Shown here: positions 36,101-44,834 of the stretch, in pieces
Layout of the letters: each line of letters opens with the position of its first letter
Numbering within the stretch: position 1 is the first letter of the stretch
Assembly (NCBI GenBank): GCA_963835885.1
Contig: CAWIHF010000020.1
Span: forward strand, 1 to 64,000
Reading direction: 5' to 3'
Length of the DNA: 64,000 nt
From: Roseiarcus sp963835885
GTDB taxonomy: Bacteria; Pseudomonadota; Alphaproteobacteria; Rhizobiales; Beijerinckiaceae
Notes under the pieces: model-generated
Seen by the model: the letters and a program-made list of their open reading frames with translations, nothing else
The model's database searches: none
Told to the model about the DNA's origin: nothing
Program-made: the position numbers and the translations under genes

Positions 36101-38416
36101 TCACATTGTGTATTTCAACCCAGCGTAGACGGCGAAGGGTTTCCCCGGCCCGAAGCTCCGGGGGTCGGTAAGAAACGGGGCTGAGTTGGGCAGCGCAGTG
36201 GTGTCGAACAGGCCGCCAGCGGTATAATAACGCTGATCGAAAATGTTCTGAATGAGGCCATAGATCTGCAATTGCTTGCCGACCTGATAGGACGTGTGCA
36301 CGCCAAAGACCGCATAGCCCGGCAGCTGCGGAAACGCCCCGTTCTCGTTGCCAAAAATGACCTGGCCAGACGCCGCGACCATGTCCGCCCCGACCTTCCA
36401 TTTGTCGGTCACGCTGTAGTCGAAGCCCACTTTCACCGTGTTTTTGGGAATGCCGGCGATCGGCGTGCCGTTGGTGATCGGGATGAGGCCGTTCGCGTCC
36501 GCGGAGGGATTGAACGGCGACGGCTCCATGAAGGTGGAGAGATAGACCGCGTCGATATAGGTATAGTTGGCGTAGGCGGTCCACCGGTCGCCGGTCCACT
36601 GGGCGCTGAGCTCCGCGCCCTGGCGCAACGTCGTCCCGACATTGGCGTAGTAGCCGAAGCCGTTATAGGGGCTCTGCAGCGGCAGGATGTCGTTGGCGAG
36701 CGTCGTGCGAAAGAGGCCTCCCGACCAGTGCAACTTGCCATACTGGCCGAAGTCGTGCTGCCCGCGGAAGCCGGCCTCGAAGGTCTGACCGACGACCTGC
36801 TCGAGTTTCGGGTCGGAGGACAGGAAGTTGTCGATGATGCAGGGGTGAGTGGGATCGGCGCATCCGAGTTCGAGCGGCGTCGGCGCGCGATTGGACATCG
36901 CATATCCTGCATAGAAGCTGATGTCGGGCGTGATCTGGTAGGTGAGGCCGACAGTCGGGTTGAGGTGGAAGAAGGTCGAGTAGCCATTGAGCAGAACGCC
37001 ATTGGCGCCCTCGAGATTGATCCCCGCGAAATTGAACCGCGCGCCGCCGGTCAGCGTCAGGCGGTCGGTCGCGTTGAACGTATCGAGCGCGTAGAGGCCG
37101 GTGTAGAGGTCGGTCGCCTGGACCGAAACCGGGCTCAGAAAGCTGTCCGGCTCGTCGATAAGGTACGGGAAGCCGATCACCGGGAATGAAGTGTTGTTCG
37201 AGTTCTCGATGACGGAGAGCTGGCTGTCGCCAGTGAAATGCGTCCAGCCGTAGTCGAGCGAGCCGCCAACGGTCAGCGTATTGTCGTGGCCGTAGACCTT
37301 GTCGGTGTCCGCGGCCTGGAGGCTGCCGCCGAGAGAGCGCGACTGCGTCCAGTTTCGGTCGATCTCGCCGAGATCGAGCGCCCCGTTCTGCGAAATATCG
37401 GGGATGATTCCGCCGAGCGTGTCGTGCACCGGGCTGCCGTTGAGGCAGGAGAAAGGCGGGCAAGGCGTGACGTCGGTCGCGTTGCCGTCGACGTGCTGCT
37501 GGTTGAACGCCCGGAAATAGAGGCCCCCCTGGAAGCTCAGGGTGTTCGAATAGGCGTAGTTGCCGGTCCACGCGAGCATCGCCATCTGGTTTTGGGTCGT
37601 CTGCGGGACGGTGTAGACGCTGTTCCAGGCGTTCTGCAGTTCCTGGATCGGCGTGTAGGCCGAGGCGCCGAACTGGGTGTTCCCCACGGTGAGTTGCAGG
37701 TGCGACTCGAACGCGTTCGCCCTGTAGCCGATGTCGCCGTAGAAGTTGGTGAGCTGCGACGCGCTGTCGATGCGCCAGCCGCCGTCGTTGATCTGTGTGC
37801 CCGCCATATAGACCGACCAGTCGCCGATCTGCTTGCCGTACTGAAATTCCTCCTGGGCGCGATCGAAGGAGCCGCCGCGAAGATCGGCTTCAAAGCCGTC
37901 CCAGGTGAAGCCGTTCTTCATCGTCACATTGACGGCGCCGCCGAGCGCATTGAGACCATAGATCGGATCGCCCGCGACGATCGTCATCTTGTCGATCGCA
38001 TTCTCGGGAATGAGGTCCCAGTTGACGGTGTCGCCAAACGCCTCATTGATGCGAACCCCGTTCTGGTAGACGGCGAGGCCGATCGGCGTTCCGGTGACCG
38101 CCGTGGCGTCGAAGCCGCGGTAGCTGACGTCGGGTTGGAAGTCGTTGCCCGACACATTGCCGACGGTGACGCCCGGCGCTTGGCGCGCCAGCGTCTGAGT
38201 GATCGTCGAATCGTTGAAGGTCTGGATGTCCTGGGCGCCGGTTTGCCAGACGGCGCCGGGAACTTTCGACACGTCGATCTCGCCGCCGCCGAGAGGGGTG
38301 GTCGCGACGACGTTGAAGGTCGGCAGCACGACCGTGTCGGCGTGAGCGGTTGCGGTCGCGGCTGCGAGGAACGCGATGCCGAAGGCGCCGCGACGCCCGA
38401 CGACCGAACGCGCCAT
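36101..38416 (-). CDS. TonB-dependent outer-membrane receptor, candidate lanthanide(-carrier) receptor
   Basis: 771 residues with a signal peptide (cleavage after AHA, residue 26), TonB box region near VVLPTFNVVATTP, a plug domain (QTLARQAPGVTVGN, PDVSYRGFDATAV, VYQNGVRINEAFGDTVNWDL, DPIYGLNALGGAVNVTMKNG) and a 22-strand barrel ending in the aromatic-Met tail AVYAGLKYTM. The plug pattern resembles the LutH-type receptors of lanthanide-using methylotrophs. The neighbours ExbBD/TonB and pqqBCDE, with XoxF in the same window, support a lanthanide role. Iron, copper or another chelate remain possible. Confidence 0.88.
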   Translation of the reverse strand: MARSVVGRRGAFGIAFLAAATATAHADTVVLPTFNVVATTPLGGGEIDVSKVPGAVWQTGAQDIQTFNDSTITQTLARQAPGVTVGNVSGNDFQPDVSYRGFDATAVTGTPIGLAVYQNGVRINEAFGDTVNWDLIPENAIDKMTIVAGDPIYGLNALGGAVNVTMKNGFTWDGFEADLRGGSFDRAQEEFQYGKQIGDWSVYMAGTQINDGGWRIDSASQLTNFYGDIGYRANAFESHLQLTVGNTQFGASAYTPIQELQNAWNSVYTVPQTTQNQMAMLAWTGNYAYSNTLSFQGGLYFRAFNQQHVDGNATDVTPCPPFSCLNGSPVHDTLGGIIPDISQNGALDLGEIDRNWTQSRSLGGSLQAADTDKVYGHDNTLTVGGSLDYGWTHFTGDSQLSVIENSNNTSFPVIGFPYLIDEPDSFLSPVSVQATDLYTGLYALDTFNATDRLTLTGGARFNFAGINLEGANGVLLNGYSTFFHLNPTVGLTYQITPDISFYAGYAMSNRAPTPLELGCADPTHPCIIDNFLSSDPKLEQVVGQTFEAGFRGQHDFGQYGKLHWSGGLFRTTLANDILPLQSPYNGFGYYANVGTTLRQGAELSAQWTGDRWTAYANYTYIDAVYLSTFMEPSPFNPSADANGLIPITNGTPIAGIPKNTVKVGFDYSVTDKWKVGADMVAASGQVIFGNENGAFPQLPGYAVFGVHTSYQVGKQLQIYGLIQNIFDQRYYTAGGLFDTTALPNSAPFLTDPRSFGPGKPFAVYAGLKYTM

Positions 38417-38725
38417 GTTGTCCCTCCTCCCTGTTTGCGCCGCGTCGTCAAAGAAGTCGCGAGCCGTTCGCCGGGAGGAATGAGACGCGCAAAATCTCGA
38501 ACGCCAGCCCGCGACCGCTCGAGCATACCCTCATCGCTCGCCGCGGGTTCACTTCAATTGTTCGAAAAATCCCGGACGTCAATTCTTGAATTGCCCGGGA
38601 GCTTTTCCCGATCGCCGCCTAAGCGGCGCCGCGGTCAAGGGCCGCAGAGGCCCTTTCGGCCCCAATTCCTGCGGCAGAACTGGGGCGGCAAGCCTAACGC
38701 TCAAAAAGCTTTGAGGGTTATTTCA
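38417..38725. other. Intergenic region upstream of the TonB receptor
   Basis: About 310 bases between the receptor start and the DUF1097 stop. It should hold the promoter of the receptor-pqq transcript near 38430-38560, where two TTGAA-type AT-rich patches occur (38558-38592). No pqqA-like peptide (a short frame with the Glu-x-x-x-Tyr pair) was found here. Confidence 0.35.
38637..38656 (-). terminator. Hairpin downstream of DUF1097 gene
   Basis: AAGGGCC, a 6-base loop, then GGCCCTTT at 38637-38656, with a second stem (CCCCAGTT...AATTGGGG type) beside it at about 38660-38690. Position after the minus-strand stop at 38726 fits termination; no strong U-run, so moderate confidence. Confidence 0.35.
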
Positions 38726-39241
38726 TTATTTCTTGACCATTGCGCCTGCGCCTTTTTCGGACAGGTAGCCGAATCCGGCGCCGATCACGATCGAGATGAT
38801 AATATTGACCAGCGGGTTCTCGAGCGATCCGGCCGTCAAAGCGCCGAGCTTGTTCCCTGCCAGCGCCAGCGCCACAACGCTGGCAAAGCCAAAGACCCCT
38901 GCGGGAATGTCGCTCAGCAACGGAATTTTCGCCGCAATGACCAGAACGAACACGGTGACCGCAACGCAGATGCCCGCCCACACTGGCAGCCCCAGGGAGG
39001 CGGCAAGAGGAATCTTCGTGACGAGCAGCAGCGCAATCCAGCCGACGATGACCCCGAAGACGTTGTTCACGATTGCCTTTTGCAGCCCGGCTTCCTTGCC
39101 GCCGCAATGATAGAAGCTGGCCCAGCCGATGAAGGCGGCCCAAATCGACAATCCAAGGCCGCCGATGGGCCCCAAGAACAACCAAGCCGCGATACCGCCC
39201 AAAAGGCCGATGCTGACGGCCAATGCCGTGATTAAGTCCAC
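38726..39241 (-). CDS. DUF1097 family membrane protein
   Basis: 171 residues with about five hydrophobic helices: LITALAVSIGLLGGIAAWLFL, LGLSIWAAFIGWASFYHCGG, ALLLVTKIPLA region, GICVAVTVFVLVIAAKIPLL and VFGFASVVALALAG. A GTG start at 39241 is chosen because GGAGGAGA lies five bases upstream and the family begins at DLITALA. Function is unknown; members often sit near C1 or compartment genes. Here it is between fae and the TonB receptor and is separated from fae by a strong hairpin. Confidence 0.8.
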   Translation of the reverse strand: MDLITALAVSIGLLGGIAAWLFLGPIGGLGLSIWAAFIGWASFYHCGGKEAGLQKAIVNNVFGVIVGWIALLLVTKIPLAASLGLPVWAGICVAVTVFVLVIAAKIPLLSDIPAGVFGFASVVALALAGNKLGALTAGSLENPLVNIIISIVIGAGFGYLSEKGAGAMVKK

Positions 39242-39454
39242 TGTCTCCTCCCATGACGGCGCGCGCCCGCCTTTATTGGCAGCGTCGTAACCGTCCGAAG
39301 ACGCTAACATGTTCGGCATTGCCCGAAAAGAGCCGTTGTCTCGGCGCGAATGGGCCTCAAATCCGCCCTCCGCGCGGTCAAGCCAGCATCCAACCGGCTT
39401 CCGCACAGGTTTTAGGAGCGAAAAACTGGCTCAAGCCAAGTTACGAACGAATAC

Positions 39455-39481
39455 ACGCGGGAGATCGGATCTCCCGCGTGC
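39455..39481 (-). terminator. Strong hairpin terminator after fae
   Basis: CACGCGGGAGATC and GATCTCCCGCGTG form a perfect inverted repeat with a single central base (practically an 11-bp stem with a 5-base loop). It lies 34 bases after the fae stop on the minus strand and is followed in that direction by TATTCGTTCG. Confidence 0.65.
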
Positions 39482-39514
39482 GCGTCCCGATCGACAGAAC
39501 CGAATTGAATCGAC

Positions 39515-40021
39515 TTATGGGCTGAAGGGATGCTTTGCGGAATTGCGCTGAGCCACGACTTCGGCAGGCGTCGGCTTGCCGGCGACGGCGCGCTCGATCG
39601 ATTCCTTCACAGCCCGATAGTTGAAATCATGGATCTTCTTGTCGTCGGCCGCTTCCCAATGAATGAAGACGCCGACGCAGATGAACACGTTATCGGCCTC
39701 TTCGGCCGGAATCGTGCCGTCGGCAACGCTATCCGCGACCGCCTTGGCGACCGCGTGTTGCGCCGGTCCGAACATCTGCACCGCTTGCTTGGCGCCCTTG
39801 ATCGTCACCTTGTTGAACAAGACCGTCGAGGGCTTGACCGCCAAGTTCGGCGCGACAACAGCGAGTAGGGAAGTGAAACCGTCCTTGTTGTTGGTCAGCG
39901 CGTTGGCGAAAGCCGATTCTGCCGCGCTGCCTCGCGGCCCCATGATGAGGTCGATATGAGCAACTTCGTTGCCCTCGCCGACCAGCGATTTGCCAACCAT
40001 GAGTTTGTTAATTTTGGCCAT
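39515..40021 (-). CDS. fae: Formaldehyde-activating enzyme
   Basis: Condenses formaldehyde with tetrahydromethanopterin to methylene-H4MPT in the cytosol. 168 residues; the catalytic His is in EVAHIDLIMGPRG (residue 22), with NLAVKPSTVLFNKVTIKGA and the conserved VFIHWEAADDKKIHDFNY near the C-terminus. A GAGGGA ribosome site precedes the ATG. It is separated by 142 bases from the CitG-like gene upstream and ends at a strong terminator, so it is probably made at high level from its own promoter. Confidence 0.97.
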   Translation of the reverse strand: MAKINKLMVGKSLVGEGNEVAHIDLIMGPRGSAAESAFANALTNNKDGFTSLLAVVAPNLAVKPSTVLFNKVTIKGAKQAVQMFGPAQHAVAKAVADSVADGTIPAEEADNVFICVGVFIHWEAADDKKIHDFNYRAVKESIERAVAGKPTPAEVVAQRNSAKHPFSP

Positions 40022-40163
40022 ATGAGTTCCTCCCTGGGATCAAGCAAAACCACGCACCCCCGCCAGCTGCGACGAGGCGAACTGGCTATCCTTGTTTTCA
40101 GCATCCCGCCTATCGGCAGGATCGGTTGGCCGGATAGTCACGGGTATGTCCCGTGGACCCAAA

Positions 40164-41070
40164 TCAATCATCGTTGGGGCGCGAGGGCAAGACGGTCGTA
40201 GCGCATTTGGTCGCAGGCCGTGTGTTGCGGCGCAAGAAAGATAGATTCGACGCAAAAAGGGTCGCTACCGTCAGATCGGCGCTCGTTCCCGGGTTGATCC
40301 CGCGGGATTTGAGCGACGCGTCCCAACTCAGCAGCGCCTTGGTCATGCCGCCCGGGTCGTCACCCGCCGCGAAAGCGTCACGCCAGGCCGCCGCCTCGCG
40401 GCGAACCGCCTCAGCGGTCGCGATGTCGAATTTGCGCACGATGTGCGTGTCGGGATTCGCGGCGAGAAACGTCAGATAGACAGCGAGCGTCGACCAGCTC
40501 GGGTCACGTTGCCTGCGGCGCGCCGACGTTAGCGCCGGCAAGCCGAGCGCGAAAACGTCCTCATAGGCGGTGACATATTGTCGGGCGATGCGATCCCGGT
40601 CCGCCGCCTCGGCCATCGCCTCGCGGAGCGTGACGGTCGCGGGGGCGTTCACGTCGTGCCGGTCCGCGCGACCGAGTCCGCCGGGATTTGCCGCGGCGAT
40701 GGCGGAGAAGACGTCCGCCGCATCGGCCTGATCGAGGCCGTCGAGCACGCGCGGCCAGCGCAGCACGCAGCGCGACATCCTCGTTCTCGACCGCCGCGGC
40801 CAGCGGCGCGCACAGAAGGATAATGCCGAGATTTGTGTTCTGGCCGACCGCCGACAGGGTCGCAGCGACGGCGTCGCGGATCCGGACCCCGACGCGTGCG
40901 CCTCTTGCTGCGATCGGGCCGGCGCTCGCCTCGGCGCTGCGGACGAAGTCCTCCAGATTCATGCCATGGCCGGGCGCGAAGCGATGGACGTTGCCGGGTT
41001 TGGGCGCATCGAGCTCGGCGAGGCAGGCGTCGAAATATGCCGCCGCAACCCGATCGTGGCGGTCAATCAT
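40164..41070 (-). CDS. Triphosphoribosyl-dephospho-CoA synthase-like (CitG family) protein, one frameshift
   Basis: The first frame gives CLAELDAPKPGNVHRFAPGH and VGQNTNLGIILLCAPLAAA, both CitG/MdcB hallmarks. The second frame, from about 40765, gives RVLDGLDQADAADVFSAI, GGLGRADRHDV and DTHIVRKFD. One extra base at about 40765 accounts for the break. Methylotrophs often keep such a homologue beside fae and mch. Its true substrate there is not known; a role in making a phosphoribosyl-type C1 cofactor part is conjecture. The start overlaps the ATP-grasp gene stop by 8 bases. Confidence 0.8.
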
Positions 41071-42007
41071 GGAACCGTTTCACCGGACGGCGAGCCAGCT
41101 CGTCCATCAGATCGAGAGCGATCGTTTCGGCGACGTTGCGCAGGCTGACCTTTTGCAGGCCGCTCCATGCAGGCATGCTGTTGACCTCCAGCACAGTCGG
41201 CGCGCCGTCGACGCCGACCAGCACGTCGACGCCGGCGATTACGGCGCCAACCGCTTTCGCCGCCGCGAGGGCGAGACGCTCCAGCTTCGGATCAGGCGCG
41301 ATCGCGACGGGTTGGCCGCCCTGCTTCACGTTGGTGATCCATGTCGAGGCGCGGCGCATCATGGCGGCGACCACCCGATCACGCAGAACGAACAGGCGAT
41401 AATCCCGGAAGTCCTCGGTAGCGAGCGATTGAAAGCGCTGGAGATAATAAACGCCGGCGACGGCTTCGGGCTGGGGCAAGTCGTCCGGGCTGCGAATCAG
41501 GCGCAGGCCCTTGCCTTCCGCACCGAATAGCGGTTTGAGCACGAGCGGACCGCTTGGGGTTTCTCGTAAGACGAGAGCTCGCGCAGTTTCGGCCGATTCC
41601 ATCGTCCAGGTCGGCGGCGTCGGCACTTTCGCGCGTGCGAGCAAAAAACTCGTCATCGACTTGTCGACACAGCGTTCGATAGCGCGCGCATCGTTCCAGA
41701 CGACAACGCCAAGATCCGTCAATGCGTGCAGGACTCCGAGCCGTTTGGTGATCGCTTCGAACGAGCCGGGCGAGAACGTGCGGACGTGAACAGCGTCCGG
41801 CAATCGCGATCCGAGGAAAGACAACGCCAAGCCGCTTGGGCTTTGCGTGTCGAAACCGCATGCAGCAAGATCGATTCTCGCAACGCGCGCGCCCGCCGTG
41901 GCGAACGCCGCCTCCATCTGCCGCGCATGCCAGTCGCGCTGATCGCTCACGACGAGAACCACTGGGGCCTCGGCGGAAAGTGCCGCAGCGTCAGCCGAAG
42001 GAGGCAT
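41063..42007 (-). CDS. RimK-type ATP-grasp ligase of the H4MPT cluster
   Basis: 314 residues. ATP-grasp features: GPLVLKPLFGAEGKGLRLI near residue 155, DYRLFVLRDRVVAAMMRRA, and the metal-binding end GVDVLVGVDGAPTVLEVNSMP. The fold ligates an amino acid, typically glutamate, to a cofactor acceptor. Placement between the CitG-like gene and mch suggests glutamylation of H4MPT (an MptN-like step) or of methylofuran, but the acceptor is not proven. It overlaps mch by 17 bases. Confidence 0.85.
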   Translation of the reverse strand: MPPSADAAALSAEAPVVLVVSDQRDWHARQMEAAFATAGARVARIDLAACGFDTQSPSGLALSFLGSRLPDAVHVRTFSPGSFEAITKRLGVLHALTDLGVVVWNDARAIERCVDKSMTSFLLARAKVPTPPTWTMESAETARALVLRETPSGPLVLKPLFGAEGKGLRLIRSPDDLPQPEAVAGVYYLQRFQSLATEDFRDYRLFVLRDRVVAAMMRRASTWITNVKQGGQPVAIAPDPKLERLALAAAKAVGAVIAGVDVLVGVDGAPTVLEVNSMPAWSGLQKVSLRNVAETIALDLMDELARRPVKRFHD

Positions 42008-42962
42008 CGAGCAACTTGTGATGCAATGCCCCCGAGTGAAAACTCACCCCGATTTCAATGGCCGTGACGATGACCTCGGCGGGACTGAACAGCATGGGGT
42101 CGATGGCGTAGAAATCGCCTTTGAAGCGTTTGAAAATCTCGGAGAACGGAGCGCCAAAATCGCGCGAGGATCGACTGGGAAGCGCCTTGGCGATGGCCTT
42201 CGCGTCCGCGGCCGGTCCTGTGACGAAGAGCTGCACGCGTCCACCATAAATGATCGCGTCGTTGGTGCGGCCCATCGCGGTGACGAAATCGGGATGCGGC
42301 GGGCTCATCGGCGCGGCGCCCATGCCGTCAACGATCCGTTCGAGCGGGAACTTCAGCTCATGGGCCTTGTGCAAGGCCACCTCCAACACCCGCGCGACAA
42401 CCTGCGCGCCCCCCGCCAGACTTTGGGTCGGCGCATAAATCACCGTCAAAGCCGACGGCGCGACACCGCAATCGTGCGCCACTCTCTCCACGACCTCGGG
42501 AGGCGGAGGCCGCCCGCTTTCGATGACGAGCGTCGCAACATTGGCTTCGTCCCGGTAGCCGATGTCTCTAAAGACAGCCTCCTTCTGCGCCAACGCACGC
42601 GCGGGGCCGGAGCCAAGCGCAAAGAAGCCATCCTTGCCGTCGCCGTGCGAAAGGTTCCAACCGGCATATTGGCTGCCGAGGCACGCGATGACCGGCTGGG
42701 GCGAACGGACAGCGATCGTCCATGGCCAGTTCGGCGTAGCGCCATTCGGCGCAAGCCCCACTTTGCCGAGGCCACCCAAACATATCTCCGCAATGCGCAG
42801 GCCGGCCTCGACGCCGCCGCGCCGACCTGTCCCGGCGTCGATCAAGGTTTCGCCGAGTGGGCCTCGCGCGAAGTCGAGGTTCAGCAACGAGGCGTCGCGG
42901 CGCAGCGCGGCCGTCAACTCGGCGGCCCGACGATTGACGCTTATGGTCTCGACGGCGCTCAA
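41991..42962 (-). CDS. mch: Methenyltetrahydromethanopterin cyclohydrolase
   Basis: Hydrolyses methenyl-H4MPT to formyl-H4MPT. 323 residues with DAGTGRRGGVEAGLRIAEICLGGLG, SHGDGKDGFFALGSGPARAL, GYRDEANVATLVIESG, GGRVQLFVTG and AIDPMLFSPAEVIVT, all characteristic. The start is a TTG overlapping the upstream ATP-grasp stop (ATTGA, 42959-42962); the next candidates would remove conserved residues. Intact. Confidence 0.95.
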   Translation of the reverse strand: MSAVETISVNRRAAELTAALRRDASLLNLDFARGPLGETLIDAGTGRRGGVEAGLRIAEICLGGLGKVGLAPNGATPNWPWTIAVRSPQPVIACLGSQYAGWNLSHGDGKDGFFALGSGPARALAQKEAVFRDIGYRDEANVATLVIESGRPPPPEVVERVAHDCGVAPSALTVIYAPTQSLAGGAQVVARVLEVALHKAHELKFPLERIVDGMGAAPMSPPHPDFVTAMGRTNDAIIYGGRVQLFVTGPAADAKAIAKALPSRSSRDFGAPFSEIFKRFKGDFYAIDPMLFSPAEVIVTAIEIGVSFHSGALHHKLLDASFG

Positions 42963-44081
42963 TGTTTCGCCTCCTGGACAATTGCAATGATGCTTCGCGC
43001 CCGTTCGTTGGCCCGAGTTCGCGCCAGTTCGACAGTCGCCCCCGAGGCGAGAGCCGTGCATAGCGGATCGCCGGCGGCGATGCATGCTCCCGCCGGCGGC
43101 CGGTCGGCCGTCCAGTCCGGCCAAATCCTCTCCGAGCGCGGCGCCACAATTTCGCAGGGGGCATAGACAACTTCCGCCGCTTTGAACCCCGAACTCGGCG
43201 GGACCCCGATCAGTCGTCCTTGGCAAGCGGCGACGTGATTGGCAAACAACGCCCCATCGTCAGGTTCGAACACATCCAGTGTCGCGCCGGGCCGCGGGTT
43301 GATTTCGATAAGCCAGACCGCATCGTCCGAAACGACGAAGTCCGCGCTGTTTAGGCCGACGAGTCTCAATTCCGAAGTGATGCAGGCGACAGAGCGAGCA
43401 ACGTCTTCGGCTTGCGCGGGCCCGAGATCGATGGGTCCGGCCGCGCCGCCATATCGAAACGGCGACGCATGCGTCGGCGAGCTCCATTGCACGCTAAGGC
43501 CAACGATTTCTGCCTTTTGGCCGTCCGCAACAAACAGCGCCGAGACGTTTTCGCCGGTGACACGGCGCTGGAAGTAACAATTCGGCGGCGCCGGACGTCC
43601 GCGAGTTCGCAAGGGTGACATGTACGCCTCCGGCGCCGCCACGGGCTTTGACGAGCCAGTCTTCCGGGTCGTCCGGCGCCGCGACCGCGATTGGCGGGTG
43701 GGATATTCCAGCCGCCGCGCAAAGTCGTGCGAGCGCCACGGGATTTTTCGCGCGGCTGATCGTTTCGGCGTCATTGCCGAAAACCCGGGTCATGCGAGCA
43801 ATCTCGGCAATCGCTTCCGGCTGGTGTTCGAGGCCAGAGCCATAAACAAGTCCGATCGGATCATAGGCGTTGATCAAGGACTTAATTGCGCCGGCCACCT
43901 TGGCGATCTGCAGGCCAGCAGGCAGTCCGCCGTCGAGCGTTATCGTTGCGAGACTCGTCTCTCGTGTGTCATCGTCGCCAAAAACATCGATCGCGAGGGG
44001 AGCGAATCCGGCACGTCTGGCTGATGCGGCGATCGCGCGAGCGGAATTCGCGAGGACCACGATCGCCGGCTGGTTGGTCAT
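42959..44081 (-). CDS. Second ATP-grasp protein of the C1 cluster (MfnD-like candidate), one frameshift
   Basis: The N-terminal frame begins MTNQPAIVVLANSARAIA and runs through VKARGGAGGVHV (ATP-binding loop). The C-terminal frame (from about 43610) has NCYFQRRVTGENVSALFVAD, LVGLNSADFVVSDDAVWLIE, then INPRPGATLDVFE. The shift lies between about 43595 and 43625. This layout matches ATP-grasp ligases such as tyramine-glutamate ligase of methanofuran synthesis, a sensible role next to fhc genes. The substrate is inferred from context only. It is coupled to mch by an overlapping stop/start. Confidence 0.8.
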
Positions 44082-44834
44082 CGGCGGAAGGCCGTCATTC
44101 GGTCGCTCACATTGCAGCAGTCGCGAGGCGCCGAAGCATGCGCGGGGCAGGGCGAACATGGCGGCCACGGGCGGGCATTTCCTCAGGTGTCGCGACTGTT
44201 TTCGGCTCGGCTTGGATTGAACCTGCTGACTTGCGATCTGTCTAGCCGAAAGCGCCACAAATCCCGAAAGCGACGCAAAACGAAGAGGGCATGCTCCACG
44301 GCGGTCTGCTTTCACAAAATGCGGCGTCAGGCTCTGCTTTCTTCGGTCCCGGTGTTTATTCGCCGGCCATCTGCATCTAGGATGCGGGCTAAGCGAGAAG
44401 ATTGGCGCCGGAGGAATTGAGAGGAATGCCGAGGGCGCCGACAAAGATAAGGGGTAACTCCCTAGCCGGATCGGCCTCCCACACTTCCCTCGTCGTGAGG
44501 AAACGCGCGGAGCGCGGCGTCTCGAACGATGATCCCGTGAGCAGCGCCGGTCGCGAGGGCTGGGGCGTCCTTCAACAAGCTAAAGACGAGGCTTCGAGAC
44601 GCGTCGCCTTCGGCGCCGATCCTCAGGGCGAGGGTGGTCGGGAGTTACGAGAGGGATCATTGCTCCGCCTTTACCCCTTCGATTCGGAATTCTCGGCTGG
44701 CGGGGCCCAACGTCAAGCTGCGGACATCGCCGCGTCCTCGAGGAGGACGTCACCAGGCGGCTTGAGTTTTTGGCGCCCTGACTGCGCTCGGTGATACCGA
44801 ATTCGGGGCTGGACGGACGAAGCAGGCGAAGCGC
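44082..44834. promoter_or_regulatory. Long divergent intergenic region between ATP-grasp gene and fhcB
   Basis: About 750 bases without a convincing gene; frames here lack conserved motifs. It separates two divergent C1 operons and so must contain both promoters. AT-rich patches are at 44235-44285 and 44425-44455. No riboswitch, tRNA or repeat was identified. Confidence 0.4.

Noticed and set aside
37238..39235. 665-codon plus-strand frame opposite the TonB receptor
   Set aside because: It is the complement of a receptor with signal peptide, plug and barrel motifs. The frame reads as Val/Arg/Asp-rich antisense sequence.
44402..44794. Plus-strand frame upstream of fhcB
   Set aside because: No ribosome site, no conserved motif, and its codon pattern differs from neighbouring real genes. 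Treated as leader sequence.
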